32,575 nucleotides of DNA from an uncultured euryarchaeote (lineage in GTDB: Archaea; Thermoplasmatota; Poseidoniia; Poseidoniales; Poseidoniaceae): positions 1 to 32,575 of the forward strand of contig CALCOP010000144.1 in NCBI GenBank assembly GCA_937897365.1, given 5' to 3'. Positions 24,397 to 32,575 of this stretch are shown one piece after another (the stretch's first letter is position 1; every line of letters starts with the position of its first letter). The notes beneath the pieces are model-generated. The model was not told the origin of the DNA. It saw nothing but the letters and a program-made list of their open reading frames with translations, and searched no databases. The translations under genes and the position numbers were made by a program.

Positions 24397-25008
24397 CAGT
24401 TGGCCTGAATTATATTTGATCTCAAGACATTCTTCCTTAGTTTGGTTGTGTAGACCTTGCGTACCCGCCGTTAATGTTTCATCTTTCAAATTCCATCGAG
24501 CTCCAGATACCTGAATGCCTTCAACTTCACCAATAGCGAATAAGGAAAAGGACCCTCCAATTTCTATAGAACAGTTGCTATAGCCCTCTTTTGGTAGTAA
24601 TTCAATTGTGCACTGCGTTGTGTGTAATCGGGTGTTTGCTGGAACTTCGCACAAGGCTAAAATTGCAGCAAATTGATGTGAGAAATCTCCACCTTCAATT
24701 CCTATGATTTCGATGGAAGATGCGCCGTTTTCAACACTCCATCGGATGGCTTTGACCAAATCATTCTCATTTTGGCTTTCTTGTCGAACAACCTGAATTT
24801 TTGAATTACGGTGAATTTGATGCTGAGCATCTGATGAAAGGCTATCCATATCGCCGATTACGGTTTGCATTTCGACCTGATTTCTGAGGCATTGCTGTGC
24901 AGCTCCGTCACACGCTACAATATGGTTCGCATCCATAGCCAACTGTTGCCAGATATCTCGTTCAGGCCAAACTCCGTTCGCCGTGATCAGATAAGTCTGC
25001 TCCGCCAT
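24376..25008 (-). CDS. Thiamine pyrophosphokinase-like protein
   Basis: This 210-residue protein matches TPK, which makes thiamine diphosphate from thiamine and ATP. The catalytic domain has IVACDGAAQQ (about 31-40), VIGDMDSLSSDA (about 50-61), then NENDLVKAIRWSVENGA, IIGIEGGDFSHQFAAIL and the C-terminal beta domain FSLFAIGEVEGIQVSGARWNLKDETL with a GLHNQT-like thiamine-site loop. Two motifs depart from the common forms. DxTDxxxA is NENDLVKA, and GGRxDHxxAN is GGDFSHQFAA. Fold and role remain convincing, but substrate or metal details may differ; a related pterin pyrophosphokinase-type activity is an alternative. The start ATG 25008 (MAEQTYLITANGVW) sits directly before the first strand. It is divergent from the giant FG-GAP gene. 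Confidence 0.83.
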   Translation of the reverse strand: MAEQTYLITANGVWPERDIWQQLAMDANHIVACDGAAQQCLRNQVEMQTVIGDMDSLSSDAQHQIHRNSKIQVVRQESQNENDLVKAIRWSVENGASSIEIIGIEGGDFSHQFAAILALCEVPANTRLHTTQCTIELLPKEGYSNCSIEIGGSFSLFAIGEVEGIQVSGARWNLKDETLTAGTQGLHNQTKEECLEIKYNSGQLLLFLDR

Positions 25009-25154
25009 GTATTGCCCAAAGAGTCCATCTTGTCAAACCCATGCATAAGACGGTAAGTCAATTCGATTTGGTATTTCTGTGACTGACCCCCTACGGGGGT
25101 CAATGGATGCAAACTTCAAGAAGCGTTTTCAATGAAGGCAACCGACAAGGGGGC
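25009..25154. promoter_or_regulatory. Divergent promoter region with palindrome B
   Basis: If the giant gene starts at 25155, this is a 146-base gap between divergent genes. It contains palindrome B (separate entry). The left half includes AT-rich CAATTCGATTTGGTATTTCTG, a possible TATA region for the plus-strand gene. No small ORF or RNA is recognisable. Confidence 0.35.
25084..25102. promoter_or_regulatory. Palindrome B: TGACCCCC-TAC-GGGGGTCA
   Basis: A perfect 8-bp inverted repeat with the same TAC centre as palindrome A. It differs at one position per arm (A to C, T to G), so symmetry is kept. It lies 52 nt before the preferred start 25155, and between divergent genes, so no upstream transcript would use it as a terminator. 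Confidence 0.65.
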
Positions 25155-28100
25155 ATGGCGGCGTCGGGCAGCAGACCTTTTCCAACAATTTCTTTGCTGC
25201 TCACTCTGTTATTTGTCGCCCATCTTTTCTCGCCGTTCATGCAGAATCCCTCGGATTCCGAATCAGAACTAAATGAAATTTTGATTCACTCTTCAAGTGA
25301 ATATGTGCCTCTCAGTGACGCATACAGCCATGACTTCGCAGGTACGAGTCTCGCTTTTGATGGATTGGATGATGCCACGGTTCGTGAAGAATCTGCGCTC
25401 GATATTTGGATGTCTGAGATGTTGGCTGTCTTACCGAATGAAACGATGGGGGTTCCAGATATTCAACTTCGCCATGATGAAGGCTTTGATGTATGTTGGA
25501 CAACATTGGAAGGGAATGTGTATGTTGGTTCGCTTGAAGGAGGAAATTCTTCCTATTCATCGGTCCAATCAAGTTGGAGTATGCATCTTGTCGATTCAGT
25601 AACTCCTTCCAGCCAAAGCATGCCACTTGTTGATTGCGCTCTTGCTGTAAATGAGGACGGACGCCAGTACGTTCTGTATGCAGACGGTCACAACATCAAA
25701 TCAGCACACATCGCTTATCCCAACTCTGTATTTTCTGAACTTTCATGGCAGAAAATCACGATTCGATACGATGTTCAGCCTACGGATATACAGATGGTTT
25801 TGCTTCCGAATCAACTCGAATATGCAGTATTTCGAGATGTGAATGGCTCTCTTTGGCAACTCAATTACAGCGGTAACATATGGTATGACAATCTGCTCGA
25901 TGTTGGGCCAATTGGTCATTCGATTGAACTTGCAATGGATGACAATGGTGTCGCACATATTCTCTACACTGCTGGTGAAGAAGTTCGTTTGATTCGTTAT
26001 GATGGCTCCAGTTACGATCGACGTGTTCTCGTCCGAGACTCAAATCTTGGTGTTCATCTTGGAATGGGATTAGACTCGAATGCCGTTGAACAAATTGCTA
26101 CTACTTCTGTCACTGATGACGGTACCGGAAATATGAACACCAATATTCAACTCCTTCGCAGTCTTTCAGGGCAAGACGAAGGACGCATAGATCCTGTACC
26201 TACGCATTCTGATGTGAACAGAGACTCTGCACAACAAACCTCTTCCCTTGATTTGGAAGAGGGTGTTTCTGTTATGGCAGACATCAACGGTGACGGTTTT
26301 GATGACTTTATTTTTACAGAACCTGAGTATTCAAACGGCAACCAAGAAACCGGTCGCGTTTCTGTTTCTTTTGGGTCGGTCAACGGTCTCTCTGACCTTG
26401 GTTTGCTCTCTTCATGTAACGGCTCTCAAGCCGGTCAGCGCTACGGTTCTGGCCTTGCGGTTGCGGATTACAACGGTGATGGATTGCATGATATCGCTCT
26501 TGGTTCACCTGGATGGAATTCCACTTTGAGCGAGGGAAGTGGAGATAATGGCCGAATCGAAATTCTCCTTGGAAATTCAACGACTGGATTCAGTTGCTCA
26601 AATCCGTGGTGGAACGTGACTGGAAATCCTGGTGAAGCACTTGGTTGGAAAATTGAAGCAATTGATGGGATGAACGGAGATGGATTTGCAGACCTGGCTG
26701 CTGTGGCCGCGAATCATTCGGTTGTCGTTGCCACGATTCCCAACGAAATTGTTCACAAAGGTAAGATTGCCATATACAAAGGAACAGCCTCCTCTATGGA
26801 ACATGTTCGCAACATTACTCAAACCCAAGAATCGACTTTACTCGGTCGCTCATTGAGCGGATCAGGTGATCTGAACGGTGACGGATTTGATGATTTACTT
26901 GTTTCGAATGCTGCAAGTTTTGATTCATTCAGTGGCTTTCCTTCAATCGAAATATTCTTTGGCACTTCTTTTGGTTTCAACGGAACTGCAGACCAAAAAA
27001 TTCTCTCTACTGTTCAAGGCAAGATGTTCGGTCATACCATCGACTTCATCGGTGATATCAACTCTGATGGTTTTGACGATATGATGTTTTCAGAAGTGTA
27101 TAACGGAACCGGCGGCTATCAAGCCGGAAAGGTTTGGATGTATCATGGGTCCGCTTCTGGAATTCATTCTGCTGTCCCTAACTGGACAAAGCTGGGTGAT
27201 TCAAGCAATGCATTGCTTGGAAGGATGTTTATGGGTGCTGGAGACGTCAACGAAGACGGATACGACGATATTCTGCTCATGGAACAGGGCGCTACTCGTA
27301 ACGGTAAGGTCGATTTGATTCTTGGTTCTGCAAGCGGCCTAAGTACTGAATCGGAATTGCTCGCAACGGGTGCATCTCAACAATATCGAGGTTTAGCGAT
27401 GGCAACTCTTGGAGATGTTGATGGCGACGGATTAAACGAGATTTGCCTCAGCTCTCGGCAAACAGTTTCCAGCTCGTCATTCAGAGTTGTTTATGACTTC
27501 TATTCTGAACGGGATTGGGAATCAACCACGTTTACTTTCGATACGGATGAACTTGAATTCCTCGATGTTTCCACATCAAGTCGTGGTGAAGCAAGCATGC
27601 TCTTATCGTTCCAAAACTGGGAGTCACTCCATTTCGTTGAACATGTCGACGATGGAACTGCAACCGGTATTTGGGCAGATAATGTTCTTTCAAACGCTCT
27701 TCTTAATTCGACGAACTTCGCTTTCGCAGGAACCAGTTCCGGTCGGCCAATCGTTCTTTCAACGGATGGCGGTCACGCTCTCAAGATGCAGACGACTACG
27801 AGTTATACTGCGGTTGAGCAAAGCATCTTGACGTCCGGTACCATGGGCGCATTGCTTGGTTCTGCTCTTGATTCCGATGGTCATCAGCACCTTGCTCACG
27901 CCACCTCTGCAGTTGGTGGCTACCAAATATTTGCCTCCATAGAAGACGATTCAGGCTGGTCCACCTCTCAAGTCGCTACGAATCTTGATCTTGCAGACCC
28001 GCTGGTTGTTCTAACCGACCAAAGCGATGACACACATATTCTCTACCGTGACTCAACCGATAATCAACTGATAGTTTCGCATTATGATGGCAGTTGGACT

Positions 28101-31100
28101 GCTTCAATGATTGGTTCTCAAGGAGAAGTAGTTTCCAGTGATTTCCCAGCAATGCTTCTTCCGAGTGGTGAAATTATTACGGCCCTGATTTCAGATGACG
28201 GCACAAATCATAACCTCAGCGTTTGGATATACGATGGTACCAGTGTGGAATCAAGTACGGTTACTGGCCTTACTGACCTTTCTTCAAGCATTAAAATCGC
28301 TATGACGGATGATGATACTATTTTGCTTGCAACGCTGACATCAACCGGTGTATTGAATCTCTATGAACGCCAACTCAACCAATCTACTTGGGCTGAGAAC
28401 TCTGTGTGGAATGCGACCACTCTCACCCAACCAAACGGTGGAATCAATACCTTCAATCTCGATCTTACCGGTGGTTCTCATCCTGCCATGGCTGTTCGAG
28501 CTGATTCGACCAGCGATGTGCTTTATGTTCGTAACAGTTCGCTTGATTGGCATTCGTTTGGAACTCAACCTGCTTCGACCATTGATGGTGCATGGGACCT
28601 TTCTTCTGAAGACGGAACATACATCTTGATGACCAGTGTTGGCACAAACAACCTTCTAACTTGGAACAGTCTCAATACGCTCACAAGTTCCCCAACTCAA
28701 AGTTCTCCTGAGTATTTCTGGAGCACTCTTTCATTTGGAGATGTTACGGCTACTGGCTCAGTTGGTCTTTACACAGACTCAAACGAAACGCTCCATCTCG
28801 CTATACAGGACAGCGTTCTTTGGGACGTCGAAGTGTTGCGATTGTATCCTGATGCAGATAGAGACCTTGTTTTCGATCTTGTAGACGATTTGCCTCTGCT
28901 TGGAAATCAGTGGGCTGACAGCGATGGTGACGGCTATGGAGATAATGCCTTAGGGCCTTTGTACGACGCTTGTGAGACGACCAATGCAAATTCGTCATAC
29001 TACACATACGGATGTCTTGATTATGATAACGATGGATATGCGGATATTGATGATGCTTGTAATGACGACCCTGGAGAGTCTTGGATTGACCGTAAGGGAT
29101 GCGATGACTACGACCAGGACGGCTGGTCAAATAACAAATTCAATTACCTTGACGGTGATGTTTTCATCTTTAACTGGAAACTCGCCTTAGACAGTGACGG
29201 CGATGGATACGGGGATAATTCTGGTCGAGATTGCTGTATCACTGAATACGATTCAACTCAGCCGGATGGTGACTTGTTCCCGTTCAATCCATCGCAATAC
29301 AAAGATCAAGATGGCGATGGTTGGGGTGATAATTCTTCAGATCTGGTTCAAGGTGATAATTGTAAGTTTGATTGGGGTGCTTCTTGGCGAGACCGTAACG
29401 GTTGTCTTGATTCAGATTTAGATGGTTCTTCCGACCCTGGAAATTATGCAGGGATTCCATGGACGATTGAAGACGGAGCCGATGCTTGGCCGTTTGATAG
29501 TACACAGTGGGCTGATTCAGATGGCGACGGGTATGGCGATAACAGTTCACAAGGTGCGACCAATCCCGATAGTTATCCTGACAATATTGCTGCTGCTGAA
29601 GATAACGATTCAGATGGATATCCTGACCGATGGACGCAGTATTACAATCTTTCAGATAACATCACAAGTAACGATGGCGATGGTTTGATTCTTGATGCTT
29701 GCCCAGGTGTATTTGGCAATTCGACCAATCCTTATCCAGGATGTCCCGACACAGACGGCGATGGATGGATGAACTCTGAAGACGCATTCCCACTCGAAGC
29801 AACTCAATGGCTCGATTTCGATGAAGATGGATTTGGTGATAACCCAGCGGGATATCAAGCCGATGAATGTCCAACCGTTGCAGGTGTTCTCGAAGGAACT
29901 AGCCCTACCGAAGGTGGTACTGGAATTGGTTGCCGATTTATTGACGATTCAGACGATGATGGAGATTTTGTATCAAATGCCGAAGATACGTGTCCCAACA
30001 CTGATGCGGGTTTATCGGTAAACCAATTTGGTTGTGCTGACAACCAACTTGATGATGACAGCGATTTGGTTTACAATGACCTCGACCTTTGTCCACAAAC
30101 TCCGATGGGAGTTGTTGTTGATGCAAGTGGGTGCAGTGATGAACAACTTCTCACCGATGATGATTTTGATGGAGTGAGCGGTCCTTCAGACCTTTGCCCT
30201 GACACACTTTATGACCAGCGAAACGAAGTCGATGAGAATGGCTGTTCAGAATCACAGCGCGATACTGATGGTGATGGTGTAAAAGATGACGTGGATGTTT
30301 GCCCCGATACCCCTCAGGGTTATCCTGTTCTGGTCAACGGCTGCACTGATGATTCTGCCTTTGAACAAGATTTTGATGGAGACGGATATTCAGGTGAATA
30401 CACCTACACGCTCAATCAGACCAGTGGTTTGCGTGAAAACCAATCCGGTGATGCCTTCCCTACGAACAGTTCACAGTGGTTTGACCGAGATGGAGATGGC
30501 TATGGTGACAATTCAAACGGAACATTCTTTGATTTCTGTCCGAACGAATTTGGAACATCTTCTCTCGAGAATATCCTCGGATGTTTGGATGATGGTGACG
30601 GATATGCTGATTTTACAGAGCCTCCATATCTTGCAGGTGATGCAACGCAATGGTTTGATGATGACTACGATGGTTTTGGAGACAATCCAAACGGAACATC
30701 TCCAGACTTGTGTTTGGATACACCACCAAGTTTGGCATCTCAAGTTGATGAAAATGGTTGTATTCTTTCCCAACTGGATTCAGATGATGACGGAGTGATG
30801 GATAATCTCGACCAGTGCCCGAGTGAACCAAAAGGAGAAGATGGTTATGCTGACGGCTGCCCACTAAGAAATTCAAATTCCGATGACGGAGCATCTTCCG
30901 GATTGGGGACCTCGACAATTGTGATTTCAGTGATTGCAGGAATTATCGTTTTCCTTGCGATTGCAGTCATTTTGATACGACGACAAAACGATGATTTTGA
31001 TTATGATGACGATGATGAAGATGAAGATTGGGATGATGATGAAGATGAACCTCTTCCATTTAGAAGCAGTAGCAGTGCGCAAGCATCTCCACCATCCAGA

Positions 31101-31496
31101 GGACCTACAAGTGGTCCGAAGGGCGGACCTGGTCCTTCTCGAGGTGCTCCGAAAGGACCACAAGGGCGAGGGCCAAGTTCCTCACCGGCGCAAACGAAAC
31201 CACCTCGCAGTAAGGAATCTCCATCAAAACGTGCATCTACAAGACCTTCATTCGCTTTTGATCAACCATCGAAAGAGGAAGACGATGGAACAGCAAAGGT
31301 TCGAAAAGCGACGCTAAATATCGATTTATCAATCTTTGAAGATTGGCAGATAGAAGACCGCGAATCAGCTGCAGATTGGGTTCGAAGTTCCCTCGACGAT
31401 GGAGATGATGAGCGTTCTATTATGATGCAGTTGCAAGAAACAGGATGGACTGCGCCGCAATCTCGTGCTATATTCAATATGGGTCGGAGCCGTTAG
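25155..31496 (+). CDS. Giant FG-GAP / TSP3 receptor-like surface protein
   Basis: This protein has about 2,113 residues. A signal peptide (FPTISLLLTLLFVAHLFSPF) precedes a propeller-like region with strands such as GVAHILYTAGEEVRLIRYDG. Seven FG-GAP blades follow at about residues 375-765 (ADINGDGFDDFIF, ADYNGDGLHDIAL, DGMNGDGFADLAA, GDLNGDGFDDLLV, GDINSDGFDDMMF, GDVNEDGYDDILL, GDVDGDGLNEICL), the blade number of an integrin-alpha propeller. A second propeller-like stretch (about 770-1230) leads to about 20 TSP3 repeats with about 13 Cys-pair loops (about 1235-1905). One membrane helix (TIVISVIAGIIVFLAIAVILI) is followed by an acidic segment (DDFDYDDDDEDEDWDDDED), a Pro/Gly/Arg-rich linker and a C-terminal helical unit (DWQIEDRESAADWVRSSL ... 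GWTAPQSRAIF). The ORF track starts at 25107. ATG 25155 after AAGGGGG gives a better signal peptide. Confidence 0.87.
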   Translation: MAASGSRPFPTISLLLTLLFVAHLFSPFMQNPSDSESELNEILIHSSSEYVPLSDAYSHDFAGTSLAFDGLDDATVREESALDIWMSEMLAVLPNETMGVPDIQLRHDEGFDVCWTTLEGNVYVGSLEGGNSSYSSVQSSWSMHLVDSVTPSSQSMPLVDCALAVNEDGRQYVLYADGHNIKSAHIAYPNSVFSELSWQKITIRYDVQPTDIQMVLLPNQLEYAVFRDVNGSLWQLNYSGNIWYDNLLDVGPIGHSIELAMDDNGVAHILYTAGEEVRLIRYDGSSYDRRVLVRDSNLGVHLGMGLDSNAVEQIATTSVTDDGTGNMNTNIQLLRSLSGQDEGRIDPVPTHSDVNRDSAQQTSSLDLEEGVSVMADINGDGFDDFIFTEPEYSNGNQETGRVSVSFGSVNGLSDLGLLSSCNGSQAGQRYGSGLAVADYNGDGLHDIALGSPGWNSTLSEGSGDNGRIEILLGNSTTGFSCSNPWWNVTGNPGEALGWKIEAIDGMNGDGFADLAAVAANHSVVVATIPNEIVHKGKIAIYKGTASSMEHVRNITQTQESTLLGRSLSGSGDLNGDGFDDLLVSNAASFDSFSGFPSIEIFFGTSFGFNGTADQKILSTVQGKMFGHTIDFIGDINSDGFDDMMFSEVYNGTGGYQAGKVWMYHGSASGIHSAVPNWTKLGDSSNALLGRMFMGAGDVNEDGYDDILLMEQGATRNGKVDLILGSASGLSTESELLATGASQQYRGLAMATLGDVDGDGLNEICLSSRQTVSSSSFRVVYDFYSERDWESTTFTFDTDELEFLDVSTSSRGEASMLLSFQNWESLHFVEHVDDGTATGIWADNVLSNALLNSTNFAFAGTSSGRPIVLSTDGGHALKMQTTTSYTAVEQSILTSGTMGALLGSALDSDGHQHLAHATSAVGGYQIFASIEDDSGWSTSQVATNLDLADPLVVLTDQSDDTHILYRDSTDNQLIVSHYDGSWTASMIGSQGEVVSSDFPAMLLPSGEIITALISDDGTNHNLSVWIYDGTSVESSTVTGLTDLSSSIKIAMTDDDTILLATLTSTGVLNLYERQLNQSTWAENSVWNATTLTQPNGGINTFNLDLTGGSHPAMAVRADSTSDVLYVRNSSLDWHSFGTQPASTIDGAWDLSSEDGTYILMTSVGTNNLLTWNSLNTLTSSPTQSSPEYFWSTLSFGDVTATGSVGLYTDSNETLHLAIQDSVLWDVEVLRLYPDADRDLVFDLVDDLPLLGNQWADSDGDGYGDNALGPLYDACETTNANSSYYTYGCLDYDNDGYADIDDACNDDPGESWIDRKGCDDYDQDGWSNNKFNYLDGDVFIFNWKLALDSDGDGYGDNSGRDCCITEYDSTQPDGDLFPFNPSQYKDQDGDGWGDNSSDLVQGDNCKFDWGASWRDRNGCLDSDLDGSSDPGNYAGIPWTIEDGADAWPFDSTQWADSDGDGYGDNSSQGATNPDSYPDNIAAAEDNDSDGYPDRWTQYYNLSDNITSNDGDGLILDACPGVFGNSTNPYPGCPDTDGDGWMNSEDAFPLEATQWLDFDEDGFGDNPAGYQADECPTVAGVLEGTSPTEGGTGIGCRFIDDSDDDGDFVSNAEDTCPNTDAGLSVNQFGCADNQLDDDSDLVYNDLDLCPQTPMGVVVDASGCSDEQLLTDDDFDGVSGPSDLCPDTLYDQRNEVDENGCSESQRDTDGDGVKDDVDVCPDTPQGYPVLVNGCTDDSAFEQDFDGDGYSGEYTYTLNQTSGLRENQSGDAFPTNSSQWFDRDGDGYGDNSNGTFFDFCPNEFGTSSLENILGCLDDGDGYADFTEPPYLAGDATQWFDDDYDGFGDNPNGTSPDLCLDTPPSLASQVDENGCILSQLDSDDDGVMDNLDQCPSEPKGEDGYADGCPLRNSNSDDGASSGLGTSTIVISVIAGIIVFLAIAVILIRRQNDDFDYDDDDEDEDWDDDEDEPLPFRSSSSAQASPPSRGPTSGPKGGPGPSRGAPKGPQGRGPSSSPAQTKPPRSKESPSKRASTRPSFAFDQPSKEEDDGTAKVRKATLNIDLSIFEDWQIEDRESAADWVRSSLDDGDDERSIMMQLQETGWTAPQSRAIFNMGRSR

Positions 31497-31570
31497 ACAA
31501 ACAATGCGTTAGATAGTACGGAGCGATTAGTTACATCATACTCAATAACGGGATTCAATTGGACATCTAA

Positions 31571-31580
31571 AAGGGGGGAG
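31571..31580 (+). promoter_or_regulatory. Shine-Dalgarno AAGGGGGGAG
   Basis: A purine-rich AAGGGGGGAG lies 5 nt before ATG 31586. It supports that start for the open-ended last gene, which the ORF track omits. The rest of 31497-31585 shows no RNA gene. Confidence 0.55.
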
Positions 31581-31585
31581 AAACT

Positions 31586-32575
<990 letters not shown>

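Noticed and set aside
30286-30798. 170-residue ORF on the plus strand in another frame
   Set aside because: It is a frame shadow of the giant FG-GAP/TSP3 gene, produced by Asp/Gly-rich codons that lack stops in alternate frames.

Overview
The window looks like a piece of a marine planktonic euryarchaeal genome, most likely Marine Group II / Poseidoniales. This is an inference from style, not from a marker gene. It holds several very large secreted proteins built from thrombospondin type 3 (TSP3) calcium repeats (DSDGDGYGDN-type), FG-GAP blades and parallel beta-helix repeats, each ending in one membrane helix and a cytoplasmic tail. There are GGAGGTG-type ribosome binding sites, tight gene packing and moderate GC. 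No 16S, tRNA, IS element, CRISPR or integrase is visible. No gap between genes exceeds about 160 bases.

Layout. 1-1129: the 3' end of a GDP-mannose 4,6-dehydratase gene, followed by a GST-like gene. 1150-2061 (minus): a small secreted CARDB-like protein with a C-terminal sorting-like tail. 2214-3638: a polytopic membrane protein with a TerB-like C-terminus. 3662-4519 (minus): a DEDDh exonuclease. 4664-4996: a zinc-ribbon membrane protein. 5093-7417 (minus): a TPR protein followed by an NTF2-fold protein. 7572-9788: a winged-helix STAND ATPase regulator. 9903-14768: a giant beta-helix/Ig-like surface protein. 14817-15620: a PPK2 polyphosphate kinase. 15624-16400 (minus): a GT2 glycosyltransferase. 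16506-24396: a plus-strand series of GT4 glycosyltransferase, BNR-propeller protein, TSP3-rod protein, secreted protein with a Trp-rich tail, and a DUF4105/Lnb-like enzyme. 24376-25008 (minus): thiamine pyrophosphokinase. 25155-31496: a 2,113-residue FG-GAP/TSP3 receptor-like protein. 31586 to the window end: a cytoplasmic protein running into a (Glu-Pro)n repeat.

The dominant theme is the cell surface. Five secreted or anchored proteins sit beside two glycosyltransferases, a nucleotide-sugar enzyme and a predicted membrane-associated Lnb-type enzyme. The two TSP3-rod genes are each preceded, about 45-52 nt before the preferred start codon, by a near-identical 19-nt palindrome (TGAC[A/C]CCC-TAC-GGG[T/G]GTCA) whose single difference is compensated in the opposite arm. 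This is the most specific new regulatory signal seen here. The housekeeping genes (PPK2, TPK, exonuclease) look ordinary, apart from unusual active-site motifs in the TPK.
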